Origin: Gordoniibacillus kamchatkensis
Lineage (GTDB): Bacteria; Bacillota; Bacilli; Paenibacillales; NBRC-103111
DNA length: 64,000 nt
NCBI RefSeq assembly: GCF_000829455.1
Contig: NZ_JXAK01000005.1
Location: forward strand, 62,001 to 126,000
Reading direction: 5' to 3'
Part shown: positions 1 to 7,706 of the stretch, piece after piece
How the letters are laid out: the number at the start of each line of letters is the position of its first letter
How positions within the stretch are numbered: position 1 is the stretch's first letter
Program-made: the position numbers and the translations under genes
The notes under the pieces: generated by a model
The model's database searches: none
Told to the model about the DNA's origin: nothing
What the model saw: the letters and a program-made list of their open reading frames with translations, nothing else

Positions 1-770
1 GCCCGACAGCACGAGGCCTTCCATCAGCTTGCGCAAGCCCTCCGGCGTGCCGGCGGCGATGGCCTCCGTGTTGTCCGTGCACAGCTGCAGCCCGCGGCGC
101 GTCATATCGGCGCACAGCTGGCAGTAATGCTCCTCTTGTACGATGGCGCCGAGCTTCCAGTCGCTAGCGACGTCGCCTTGCCGAGCATATCGCCGAAGCC
201 CGCCGCCGTCAGCTCGCGGGGCGCTTGGCGAGCACGTCGAGATCGGCAAAGATCGCCTCGGGCGCACAGGCCGGAATGGCTCTGCTTAAAGCCCTGTATA
301 ATAAGCGGTGCACCGACCGAAGAGAAGCCGTCGACCGACGCCGCTGTCGGTACGGATACGAAAGCTTTTCCCGTGCGCGAGCAGACGAACCTCACGACGT
401 CGTGAATCGTGCCCGAACCGACGGCAAGGACTGCCGCCGTGCCATCCCGCAAATTGAGCATCGCTTGCACGATCGAACGCTCGTCCGCAATGACGTCGCC
501 CAGCTCATCCGGCGGCAAAACGGTGCGCGCGACGCTGCATCCTGCCTCCGTTAGCAGCGTTTCCAGCCGCTGCCCCGCCGCCTCCAGCGTCCGCTTGTCG
601 GCAACTAGGGCGACGTCGCTCCAGCCCCGCTCCCGCACATAATCCGCCGCCGCCCGCAGCGCTCCGTGCTCGATGACGACGCGCCGGATCGGCACCTCGT
701 GCCGCTGTCCGCATGCACAGTCGATGCTTTTGCCGAGCCAGTCTGCAATATTTCCGGTATCCATTCCCAT
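1..770 (-). CDS. egsA: Glycerol-1-phosphate dehydrogenase (AraM/EgsA family), frame broken, 3' end outside window
   Basis: The N-terminal 160 residues match the AraM/EgsA family, which reduces dihydroxyacetone phosphate to sn-glycerol-1-phosphate in the cytosol. The glycine-rich dinucleotide-binding motif GSGTIHD and the following VPTAASVDGFSS segment are visible. The start at 770 has a GAGGAGG site about nine bases upstream. The frame is interrupted three times: about 279 (one base extra), about 224 (one base missing) and about 162 (one base missing). Translation with these corrected gives a continuous protein (APRELTAAGFGDMLGKATSLADWKLG and onward) that runs off the left edge. Indels in G/C runs suggest sequence error rather than decay. 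The family assignment is from recognition of the motifs; the C-terminal half is not visible. Confidence 0.8.
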
Positions 771-907
771 ATCCGTGGTCCTCCTCTTTTTCTTCAGGCC
801 GGGTCTTTCTTCTCCCCCCATCATAGCACAACTGCAGGATATATAGCGCAGGTCCCCCTTATCGGGTTACAATGGAAATCGTACGTTAGCGAAAGGAGCC
901 CGCTCCC

Positions 908-1618
908 GTGCCCATCCAGAGCGAAACCGAGCTGTACGAGCCGATCAAGCAAGCGTTAGAAAGGCTCGGCTACGAAGTGAAGGCAGAAGTAAACCACTGC
1001 GACGTCGTCGCCGTGCGCGGCGACGAGCCGCCGCTCATCGTCGAGCTCAAGCGCAGCTTCAACCTGCCGCTGCTCGTGCAGGGCATCGAGCGGCAGAAGC
1101 TGAGCGATCTCGTGTACGTCGCCTGCGAAATGCCGGCGAAAGGGCGCGCTCCGCACGGTCTCGCATGGTCCGATTTGCAGCGGCTGTGCCGCATGCTCGG
1201 GCTCGGACTCATAACCGTTCAATTTTATAAGCGAAAAAAGCCCGCGGTCGACTTTCTTTGTCACCCCGAGCCATATACACCTCGTCACAGCAAGCGCGGC
1301 GCACAGCGGCTGGCGCTCGAATTCCGCGAGCGCAGCGGCGACTACAACGTCGGCGGCAGCTCGCAGCGCAAGCTCGTCACCGCCTATCGCGAGAAATCAT
1401 TACATATCGCGCATCTGCTTCGGGAGCGCGGCCCGCTTTCGCCGCGGGAGCTGCGCGAGCTGACCGGCAACCCTAAAGCCGCGGCTTTTTTGCAAGACAA
1501 CTATTACCGCTGGTTTCAGCGCGTTTCGCGCGGCGTCTATGCGCTCGCGCCGGAGGGACAAACCGCGCTCGCGACGTACAGCCACGTCGTAAGCGAGCTT
1601 CTGCGCGCCAAAGCCTGA
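908..1618 (+). CDS. DUF2161 family protein with PD-(D/E)XK nuclease-like fold
   Basis: This 236-residue protein starts at a GTG preceded by AAAGGAG at 893-899. Its first 60 residues carry the spaced pattern of a PD-(D/E)XK domain: a Glu in ELYEPIKQAL, an Asp in HCDVVAV and a downstream VELKRS (E-x-K). The C-terminal half resembles a winged-helix module (HIAHLLRERGPLSPRELRELTG and a YYRWFQRVSRGVYAL stretch). This organisation is typical of the DUF2161 family, annotated as putative phosphodiesterases. The substrate is unknown. It stands alone between the divergently oriented egsA-like gene and a transposase fragment and has its own terminator. Confidence 0.75.
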   Translation: MPIQSETELYEPIKQALERLGYEVKAEVNHCDVVAVRGDEPPLIVELKRSFNLPLLVQGIERQKLSDLVYVACEMPAKGRAPHGLAWSDLQRLCRMLGLGLITVQFYKRKKPAVDFLCHPEPYTPRHSKRGAQRLALEFRERSGDYNVGGSSQRKLVTAYREKSLHIAHLLRERGPLSPRELRELTGNPKAAAFLQDNYYRWFQRVSRGVYALAPEGQTALATYSHVVSELLRAKA

Positions 1619-1657
1619 TTCCGGTGCCTGCTTCTGCTTAAGCGTTCCACATATGTG

Positions 1658-1690
1658 GGCAACCCTCGGTACTGCTGCGGTTGCCTTTTT
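1658..1690 (+). terminator. Rho-independent terminator after the DUF2161 gene
   Basis: A GGCAACC / GGTTGCC stem is followed directly by five T residues on the plus strand, 40 bases after the DUF2161 stop codon. Confidence 0.65.
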
Positions 1691-1696
1691 GGCAAT

Positions 1697-2005
1697 TCAA
1701 TCCGGATGATCGCGCAGTAACGCCTCCGCAATTGTGTCTAGTGCAATTACGGCGGCATTTTCGAGCGTACATGGCCCCGGTTGCTGCAGCAGTTGCTTTT
1801 CGGGCAATTGGAGCATGAGCTTGGACGGGTCCGGCATCGGTTCGTCGATGGCGATCCAGAATAACAGTTGCCGCGTGATGCTGTCTCCGACTACTTTCAC
1901 AAGCGATTCGTAGCCCAAGTTGTATTTGTGCTTCAGGACCATGAGACGGATGTACATTTCAATAGTAAAAGTTGGGCGGCCGCTCTTCTTGCCCTTCGGG
2001 TGCAA
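1697..2005 (-). pseudogene. N-terminal fragment of a transposase (DUF772/ISNCY-like)
   Basis: About 60 residues (GRPTFTIEMYIRLMVLKHKY, then NLGYESLVKVVGDSIT and DEPMPDPSKLM) match the N-terminal region of DUF772-type transposases of ISNCY/IS5-like elements. The rest of a transposase of 400 or more residues is absent, and no terminal inverted repeats or target duplication were recognised. The 5' end abuts an AraC remnant on the opposite strand, so this is the scar of an insertion or deletion. The last 40 residues (from about LQLPEKQLLQQPG) have no clear relation to the family. Confidence 0.65.
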
Positions 2006-2025
2006 CTGGGCGAACGGCTGAAGAT

Positions 2026-2217
2026 GCTACGGGGCATGCTCCTCATCAATATGTCATTCGCGAAAGAATTTACAAAGCGCAAAAGCTGCTCGTCAAAGGC
2101 AGTCCCGTCCAAGAGGTCGCGGCGTCGCTCGGCTTCAGCGATCAGAGCCATCTGCACCGCCATTTTAAACGTATTGTCGGCGTCACCCCGCGCGAGTATA
2201 TCCAAAGTTTCAGGTGA
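2026..2217 (+). pseudogene. Truncated AraC-family regulator, C-terminal HTH only
   Basis: From about 2029 the reading frame encodes TGHAPHQYVIRERIYKAQKL followed by VQEVAASLGFSDQSHLHRHF and the closing GVTPREYIQSFR. This is the second half of an AraC/XylS DNA-binding domain including the second helix-turn-helix. The sensor domain and first HTH are missing, replaced by the transposase fragment on the other strand. The downstream DMT transporter may once have been its target. A terminator follows at 2276. Confidence 0.75.
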
Positions 2218-2275
2218 CTGCATGATTTGCGAACCACGCTTTAAAGTTATCACGTATCCATGGATGCACATCAAG

Positions 2276-2308
2276 AAGCTGCCGCGAGAACGACGGCAGC
2301 TTTATTTT
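2276..2308 (+). terminator. Rho-independent terminator after the AraC remnant
   Basis: AAGCTGCCG pairs with CGGCAGCTT across a nine-base loop and is followed by TATTTT on the plus strand. Confidence 0.65.
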
Positions 2309-2533
2309 CGGATCAAAGTCATTTGAATCGGCATTTCCAACGAATTACGGACTTATCCCCCCTCTCCACGGGAGTTCGTCTTTAATCATAATTAAAGGAT
2401 ATTCTTGGCCACAACGTCCATGATTGTGGTTTTTTTGTGCAAAAATGCGAGCGGAACGTACAAGATAGCAGAACTGGAATGCCTTATACTGAGACCTAGA
2501 TTAGTGAGAACTTGGTATGAGGAGGGGTTATCA

Positions 2534-3451
2534 ATGAAAAAAGGTTGGACGTATATCCGGCTGCTTGCAGCAGCTGTTTTTTGGGGGGCTAGTTTCAATG
2601 CCGGCGAGCTGGCTATACAGGCGATGCCTCCTTTGACGGTGACAGCGTGGAGATTCATCATCGCTACAATACTAATGTTACTGCTTTTCTTGGCAAAAGA
2701 AAGGCCGTCGTGGGGCTCGATCCGATCATCGCTTTGGGTTTACATTCTTTTGGGCACAGTTGGCGTGTTCGTAACCAATGCCCTGCAGTTTACAGCTTTA
2801 AAATTTACGCAGCCGCTTCATCCCGCTTTGATTATGGCCACAAATCCTATATTAACATCGATCCTGGCCGTGCCCCTGCTCAAGGAAAGCATTCGTATAC
2901 GGCAAATTATCGGAATGTTGTGTTCGATGGTAGGCGTGCTGTTTGTGATCACCAACGGGGTGTTATCGCAGATTGCTTCCATTTCTTTAGGTGACTTTTT
3001 CGCGATGGGGGCGAATATCACTTGGGCGTTATACGGAGTTCTGGGAAGAAAGTTGCTCCGAGGCAGCACTCCGTTGGCAACCTCGACTATGACCATGGCG
3101 GTCGCTACAGTTTGTTTCCTGCCTTTTGCGAATCACTTTACGGCAGACGTTTCGCGGGCTTCACTCACAATAGCATGGGTCTCCATCGTCTTTATGGGGA
3201 CATTTGGTGCCGTACTCACTTTTCTTTGGTGGAATCAAGGGATAGCGAAGGTTGGGGCAAGTCGAACCTCTGTGTTTTTTAATCTGGTTCCTGTCGTGAC
3301 GCTGATTCTGTCTGCCTTGATGGGCAAATCGATGGGGTGGATACAGGTAACCGGTACCTTCGCGGTCATTTTAGGTGTCATTACTGCAATAGGGAACGTT
3401 CGGGGTGGGGCGAGAAAAGAAGTCATTGCGAATACGGAGAGGTCTCTATGA
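2534..3451 (+). CDS. EamA/DMT-superfamily transporter
   Basis: This 305-residue protein has about ten hydrophobic segments arranged as two EamA repeats, the layout of drug/metabolite transporters such as RhaT, YdcZ and PecM relatives. The start MKKGWTYIRLLAAAVFWGAS has GGAGGGG at 2521-2527 upstream; a longer in-frame reading is possible but lacks a ribosome site. The N-terminal WGASFN motif and the later WALYGVLGRKLL are typical of the family. It is an inner-membrane exporter or importer of small metabolites; the substrate cannot be told from sequence. It is possibly paired with the truncated AraC regulator upstream. Confidence 0.85.
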   Translation: MKKGWTYIRLLAAAVFWGASFNAGELAIQAMPPLTVTAWRFIIATILMLLLFLAKERPSWGSIRSSLWVYILLGTVGVFVTNALQFTALKFTQPLHPALIMATNPILTSILAVPLLKESIRIRQIIGMLCSMVGVLFVITNGVLSQIASISLGDFFAMGANITWALYGVLGRKLLRGSTPLATSTMTMAVATVCFLPFANHFTADVSRASLTIAWVSIVFMGTFGAVLTFLWWNQGIAKVGASRTSVFFNLVPVVTLILSALMGKSMGWIQVTGTFAVILGVITAIGNVRGGARKEVIANTERSL

Positions 3452-3620
3452 CGCAGCGATTCAAGCGTTTTACAGTATAGCTCGGATTTGCGCATTTTGT
3501 ACAAACAGATGATGTAAACTTACAAGAATATAAGAAGTAAACAGGGTATTCTTAAGTCAAGTGTTCGGGATGACATCTGAACGCACCAAAAGATATATGA
3601 AAACTCGGGAGGAATAAACC

Positions 3621-4100
3621 ATGGACAACGCTCAAGTACAATTGGACTGGATAAACAAACTGGCTATTATCGAAACGATATCCAAATTTGCCTATTACGC
3701 AGACAATCGGGAATGGGAAGCATTGCAGCAGTTATTCACGAAAAAAGTGACCGTGGACTATACGTCGTTGGCAGGAGGCGAACCGGCTGCGATTCCGGCT
3801 GAAGTGTTAATGGATAGTTGGAATAAAGGGTTGACGCCTTTAAAGGCGACGCAGCATTTGATTTCGAATCATATTGTCGACCTCGAAAGCGAGCATCAGG
3901 CCATTTGCCGTGCCTACTTCCAAGCGCAGCATGAATTTCCAAACCCATTCGGAGAAAGCCGATGGACACTCGGTGGGAAATATTTGTTTCGCTTCGTGAA
4001 GGAAGACGGTCAATGGAAAATTACCGAATTGGTCATGACAGCCGTTTGGGCGAGTGGCAATCAAAATATTATGAACTTGGCCGCTCTACAACAAAAATAG
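3621..4100 (+). CDS. SnoaL-like (NTF2-fold) protein
   Basis: The 159-residue product fits the SnoaL_4/NTF2-like family by length and by its features: an N-terminal helix (LDWINKLAIIETISKFAYYA), the DNREWEALQQLF motif, a TQHLISNHIVDLE strand and a C-terminal WKITELVMTAVWASGNQ strand. Members act as small-molecule cyclases, dehydratases or non-enzymatic binding domains in the cytosol. A good ribosome site (GGGAGGAA) lies before the ATG. No pathway genes are adjacent, so the substrate is unknown. Confidence 0.75.
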   Translation: MDNAQVQLDWINKLAIIETISKFAYYADNREWEALQQLFTKKVTVDYTSLAGGEPAAIPAEVLMDSWNKGLTPLKATQHLISNHIVDLESEHQAICRAYFQAQHEFPNPFGESRWTLGGKYLFRFVKEDGQWKITELVMTAVWASGNQNIMNLAALQQK

Positions 4101-4304
4101 GGGAAAGGGGATCAATATGGAAAATCCTGAAACCTTCAACCTGAGTTCAAGGAGATCGCATGGTAAAAAAATACTATAAATCTCGTCTAACGCAATAGCT
4201 GATCCCGTTCGAGTCCAGCAACTCGCTAGAATTCGCTCTCAAAGTCAGATTAATTACCATTCTTCTTCATTCCCTCTATCTATTACGTGCCCAGATTGAA
4301 TAAT

Positions 4305-4562
4305 CTAAGTCATAATGAATACATCTGACGGTTTTACTTCTAAATGATTCTGTATCGATTTATTCCCCCATAAGCTTGGAAGAAAAAGCTTCACCATTAC
4401 TTTATATGCCGTTCCGACTTGAATCATATTCTCAACTAGATTGATAGTACAATATTCTTTGCTTATGTTAGCTAGCTTTGCCCAAACTTCAAGCAGTTGC
4501 TCACACTGAGTTTTGCGGATTTTTTCTGCCTCGCTTACATAAATGCAATTGGCATTTCTCAT
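4305..4562 (-). CDS. Hypothetical small protein, doubtful
   Basis: An 85-codon AT-rich frame with the sequence MRNANCIYVSEAEKIRKTQC at its start. AAAGGAGG lies immediately against the ATG, so the spacing is too short for this start to be efficient. No family was recognised and there is no operon partner. It could be a real orphan gene of acquired DNA or chance. Confidence 0.25.
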   Translation of the reverse strand: MRNANCIYVSEAEKIRKTQCEQLLEVWAKLANISKEYCTINLVENMIQVGTAYKVMVKLFLPSLWGNKSIQNHLEVKPSDVFIMT

Positions 4563-4986
4563 CCTCCTTTCAATTCACGACGCGACCCGGCCTTAGATAG
4601 TGTCTTAACTTAGGCCGGAACTGTGTGGCATTTAAAATCGGCTGTGTTTCTCTGTATTGGAAGAATTCGTTGAAATTAGCGGCAGGTTTTCCATGTAATT
4701 GGATGAAATCGTTTCAACAAGCATCAATAACAGGAGGAATTCCAGTTAAACCTCGATGGTATCGCTCCTATGTATGAACTAACCGTCTCAAGTGCATTTC
4801 CGGCGATTTGGGTTCCCCTAAATCCGCGAACCAGGAATGTTCGTACCTCTTCAAGCCGGCACACTTATTACGGTCAAGATTTCGTAGCAAACGACCGCGT
4901 AGATACGGAAGCTAATCATGCCGTAAAACAATGCTATACCCAACAATTTTATCGCACTAAAGAACTTAAACATCCCTTATCAATCA
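4563..4986. other. Intergenic stretch without a supported gene
   Basis: Frames here are short and show no recognisable family, and codon use is erratic. One minus-strand frame contains a short hydrophobic stretch (about 4860-4990) that may be the remnant of a membrane protein gene, but it lacks a start and a ribosome site. Confidence 0.4.
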
Positions 4987-5022
4987 AAAAAAGTCTGCGG
5001 CAGCACAAACCGCCACAGACTT
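4987..5022 (-). terminator. Terminator of the DUF2653 gene cluster
   Basis: On the minus strand GTCTGTGGCGG pairs with TGCCGCAGAC and is followed by seven T residues. Confidence 0.65.
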
Positions 5023-5194
5023 TGATCGAAGGTGCCCACTGCACTCCTGCGCCGAGTCGGAGCTCCCACTCAAATCCGCTCCGTTGCCGGCTTGCCGAGT
5101 CGGAGCCTTCCTCCAAATACTCCATTTCGCCCGGACGTGAGCTACGGCTTCCCTCCAATACGCACATGACCTCCCGTTTGCCGGGATGCAGCCT

Positions 5195-5506
5195 TCACCC
5201 TGAAACTTCCACTTTCTCCACCACGGCGGTCACGCCTTCGTTCTCGTCAAACTGCAGCTCCACTGTCAGCCGCCGCGGATCGAACGAATGATAGTTCGAC
5301 AAATACAACACAGCGCCGTCGACCAAATCCCGCTCGGACAAGTCGAACAATCGCGAGTGCTCGCGATCCTCCACCGTACCACGGATGCCGATGCCTTCGT
5401 CGTACCGCAGTTCGGCGTTCAGCCGCTCGATCGGCACCTGGTACGTCTCCGCCACATAAACGCACGCCGCGTCGATGACGTCCTGCTCGGCGAACCATAT
5501 TTTCAT
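5195..5506 (-). CDS. DUF2653 family protein (YxcD-like)
   Basis: This 103-residue acidic protein begins MKIWFAEQDVIDAACVYVAE and contains two similar halves: DVIDAACVYVAE...ELRYDEGIGIRGTVE and DLVDGAVLYLSN...ELQFDENEGVTAVVE. This is the pattern of DUF2653, found in Bacillus YxcD; its function is unknown. The ATG overlaps the stop codon of the upstream glycine-rich membrane protein (ATGA), and a GGAGG sits upstream, so the two are translationally coupled and probably work together. Confidence 0.75.
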   Translation of the reverse strand: MKIWFAEQDVIDAACVYVAETYQVPIERLNAELRYDEGIGIRGTVEDREHSRLFDLSERDLVDGAVLYLSNYHSFDPRRLTVELQFDENEGVTAVVEKVEVSG

Positions 5507-6078
5507 CGCGGCCAGCCTCCGCCCCGCGGCCCCCCGCCGCCGAACAGACGGCGGATGACGCGGTATGCCGCATACAGCAGGCCGGCCCAAATGAGCAAGC
5601 TGAGAAGCGACATGCCGAAGCCGCCTCCATAACCGCCATAGCCGCCCCAGCCGAAGCCGGCGAACGGGTTGAGCAAATGACCGAGCAGCGCCCCGGCCGC
5701 CATTCCGCCCAGGAACGTTCCTGTCCGGCCCGGGACGTACCCTGCCCCGCCGCCGGGCGTCGTCGTACGCGGCGGACGCGTTACGTCCGGCGACGGTGTG
5801 CGAGGCCCTGTCCGATAGGTGCCCCCGCCCGGCCGCGCTCCGCCGGAAAACGTTCCGCCGGGCGATCGATACGCGCCGCCCCGCAAAGCCTGCTGCTCCA
5901 ACGTGCCGTCGTCCGTCTGCTGCTGCACCGTGCCGTCCTGGACAACCGGCACTGGCGGAACGATGGCCGCCGCGTCCGCTTTCAGCGCCGCAGCCGGTGC
6001 CAAAGCGAGCACCAAAGCCGCCGCCATAACCGCCCTCCGCAAACCGCCTCCTGCAGCCCCCCGCACGCAGCGCGTCAC
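5503..6078 (-). CDS. Glycine-rich secreted or membrane protein
   Basis: The protein has an N-terminal signal-like segment (RRAVMAAALVLALAPAAALK), a Gly/Thr/Pro-rich low-complexity middle, a Gly-rich hydrophobic segment (LGGMAAGALLGHLLNPFAGF), and a C-terminal membrane helix (MSLLSLLIWAGLLYAAYRVI) ending in GGGGPRGGGW. The GTG at 6078 gives a normal positively charged signal-peptide start but has a weak ribosome site; ATG at 6027 has a better GGAGG but would remove the charges. It overlaps the DUF2653 start by four bases. No enzymatic motif is seen; the partner DUF2653 protein suggests an envelope role. Confidence 0.55.
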   Translation of the reverse strand: MTRCVRGAAGGGLRRAVMAAALVLALAPAAALKADAAAIVPPVPVVQDGTVQQQTDDGTLEQQALRGGAYRSPGGTFSGGARPGGGTYRTGPRTPSPDVTRPPRTTTPGGGAGYVPGRTGTFLGGMAAGALLGHLLNPFAGFGWGGYGGYGGGFGMSLLSLLIWAGLLYAAYRVIRRLFGGGGPRGGGWPR

Positions 6079-6142
6079 TGCATGACAGCCTTCAACCGCC
6101 CGCTCCGCTCGGCAACAACTCCCCCGGCTAGCGCCGTGCCCG

Positions 6143-6322
6143 TCAGCCGAGCACATCGTCGTCATCCGCCGTTTTATTCAAATGACCTGCCAAAGCCGCC
6201 ACCGCGTCGTCCTGCGAATTCGTCTCGCCGTTTACGGTCACCTTCGCATCCAGCGCTTCGTCCAGCGTCTTGTCGGCGTTGCCTTTCTTGTTATAATCCC
6301 CTTGTTTTGCCATTCTCGCCAT
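6143..6322 (-). CDS. Small acidic hypothetical protein
   Basis: A 59-residue hydrophilic product, MARMAKQGDYNKKGNADKTL at the start and NKTADDDDVLG at the end. The ATG at 6322 is preceded by AAAGGAGG at normal spacing. It is highly charged with no membrane segment. It resembles the many small spore or stress proteins of Bacillales in composition, but no family was recognised. It ends 65 bases before the preferred start of the glycine-rich membrane protein and may be the first gene of that operon. Confidence 0.55.
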   Translation of the reverse strand: MARMAKQGDYNKKGNADKTLDEALDAKVTVNGETNSQDDAVAALAGHLNKTADDDDVLG

Positions 6323-6366
6323 CTCAGACCTAACCTCCTTTGCTTCGAACATCATGTTGTTCCCAA

Positions 6367-6529
6367 GCTGCCCGAGAAAGTATGACAGCGCTGCGGATTG
6401 GGAATGTCAGTCTCCGGCTTCTTCCTGGAACACGAGTTCAAAGGCTCATGCTTACGATGGGTGAAGCGGAGAATGGGATGTGGGGCGGAGAGCTGCGGTT
6501 TTGCGCAGCAAATCTCTTTCTCGGGCAGC
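6367..6529. repeat. Dispersed hairpin repeat, copy A (rearranged)
   Basis: Terminal inverted arms GCTGCCCGAGAAAG and CTTTCTCGGGCAGC bound a segment related to the copies at 10963, 38662 and 56826. The left interior (GGATTGGGAATGTCAGTCTC) is in the same orientation as the others, while the right interior (starting GAAGCGGAGAATGGGATGTG) is inverted, so the internal stem cannot form. It lies just after the flavoprotein stop codon. Confidence 0.7.
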
Positions 6530-6540
6530 CTGTTTCCCTG

Positions 6541-7509
6541 TTATCGTTTGCCGGCCGGCTGCCGATTATCCTTCGCCGCCTGGCGCCGCTGCAGCAAAGA
6601 CTTGTGCATCCAGATCGCCGCCTGCTGGCCTTCTCCCATCGCAATCGTGAGCTGCTCCGAATGGACGCCGACGTCGCCCGCGGCGAACAGACCGGGGACG
6701 GACGTCATTTTCGTGCGGGGGTCGGCGATGACGTGCTTGGATTCCATTCGCTCCGCGCCAAGCTGCCTGAACAGCTCGGTGTTCACCTCGTTGCCGCCGA
6801 ACCCTGTAAAAGCCCGCTCCCCGGCGATTTCCCGTCCGTCCGACAGCCTTACTCCGGCAAACAGCCCGTCTCCCTGCACCAACACTTCCGCGATGCTGCC
6901 CGTCATAACTTCGATGCCGTCCGCCTGCAGCCTCCGTTCCAGCTGCTCGGGAATGGCCTCCGCCGGCCTCCCAAGGAAAGCGTGGTTCACAAGCGCCAGC
7001 TTGTCCGTAAAATAGCGCAGCGCCAGCGCCATCCCGGCCCCCGCTTTGCCGGAGCCAAGCACGACCGTCCGCTTGCCCCGCACCTCGTAACCGTCGCAGT
7101 CCGGGCAAATATACACGGTACGGCCCAGACAAGGCTTCAGCCCCGGCACGTCGGGCAGGCGGTCGGTCACGCCGGTAGCGATCAGCAACACGTCCGCTTC
7201 GAATTCCGCCCCCGAGCTGCCGCCCACCCGAAACCGTCCGCCCTCGAGCCGGTCCGCGCGAACCGCCTCCTCCACGCGGAACCGGACGCCATACGTTTCC
7301 GCCTGGCGGCGGCCGATCGCCCGCAGCTCTTCGCCGGCTACCCCGTCCGGATAGCCGAGCACGTTATGATAGCTGCGGCACAACGTCGAGCGGCCCGTTC
7401 CTTTATCGATCACGAGCACACTGTGCATGTATCGGCCGAGCTGAATCGACGCCTGCAAACCGGCAATTCCGCCTCCGACCACGATAGCGTCATACGTCTC
7501 CGAATCCAT
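6541..7509 (-). CDS. Thioredoxin-reductase-like FAD/NAD(P)-dependent oxidoreductase
   Basis: The 322-residue cytosolic flavoprotein carries an N-terminal FAD-binding GGGIAGLQAS motif at about residue 14, a central VVLGSGKAGAG NAD(P)-binding motif, and a C-terminal GLFAAGDV motif. The CPDCDGYE motif matches the redox-active CxxC of low-molecular-weight thioredoxin reductases. The length is typical for that family. The start at 7509 has GGGAGGG upstream; an ATG seven codons earlier is less well placed. It is monocistronic. It could be a true TrxB or one of the related NAD(P)/FAD oxidoreductases, since no thioredoxin gene is adjacent. Confidence 0.85.
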   Translation of the reverse strand: MDSETYDAIVVGGGIAGLQASIQLGRYMHSVLVIDKGTGRSTLCRSYHNVLGYPDGVAGEELRAIGRRQAETYGVRFRVEEAVRADRLEGGRFRVGGSSGAEFEADVLLIATGVTDRLPDVPGLKPCLGRTVYICPDCDGYEVRGKRTVVLGSGKAGAGMALALRYFTDKLALVNHAFLGRPAEAIPEQLERRLQADGIEVMTGSIAEVLVQGDGLFAGVRLSDGREIAGERAFTGFGGNEVNTELFRQLGAERMESKHVIADPRTKMTSVPGLFAAGDVGVHSEQLTIAMGEGQQAAIWMHKSLLQRRQAAKDNRQPAGKR

Positions 7510-7575
7510 CCGCCGCCCTCCCTCTGGCATCAGCTTTCAGGCGTAGCCTGCCCTATCCGCACCGTTTCATACGGC

Positions 7576-7610
7576 AAAACGGCTCCCTTCCCGCAAAGGG
7601 AAGGGAGCCG
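7576..7610 (-). terminator. Terminator of the sugar ABC operon
   Basis: A near-perfect GGCTCCCTTCCC / GGGAAGGGAGCC stem followed by GTTTTG on the minus strand, about 100 bases after the solute-binding protein stop codon. Confidence 0.75.
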
Positions 7611-7706
7611 CGCTCAATCACTCCGTCGGAAACTATATGGCTTTGCCGATACTTGGTCGCCGCAAACGCGCTCGTCTATAAGGACGGCGTAAACGGCTTA
7701 TTCTTG

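Noticed and set aside
5040-5190. A fifth copy of the hairpin repeat
   Set aside because: It has a similar GC-rich look (CTACGGCTTCC), but lacks the inverted arms and shared blocks.
4770-5291. A 173-codon plus-strand frame
   Set aside because: No family, no ribosome site, it overlaps the DUF2653 gene and terminator on the other strand, and its composition is Ser/Arg-rich like a shadow frame.
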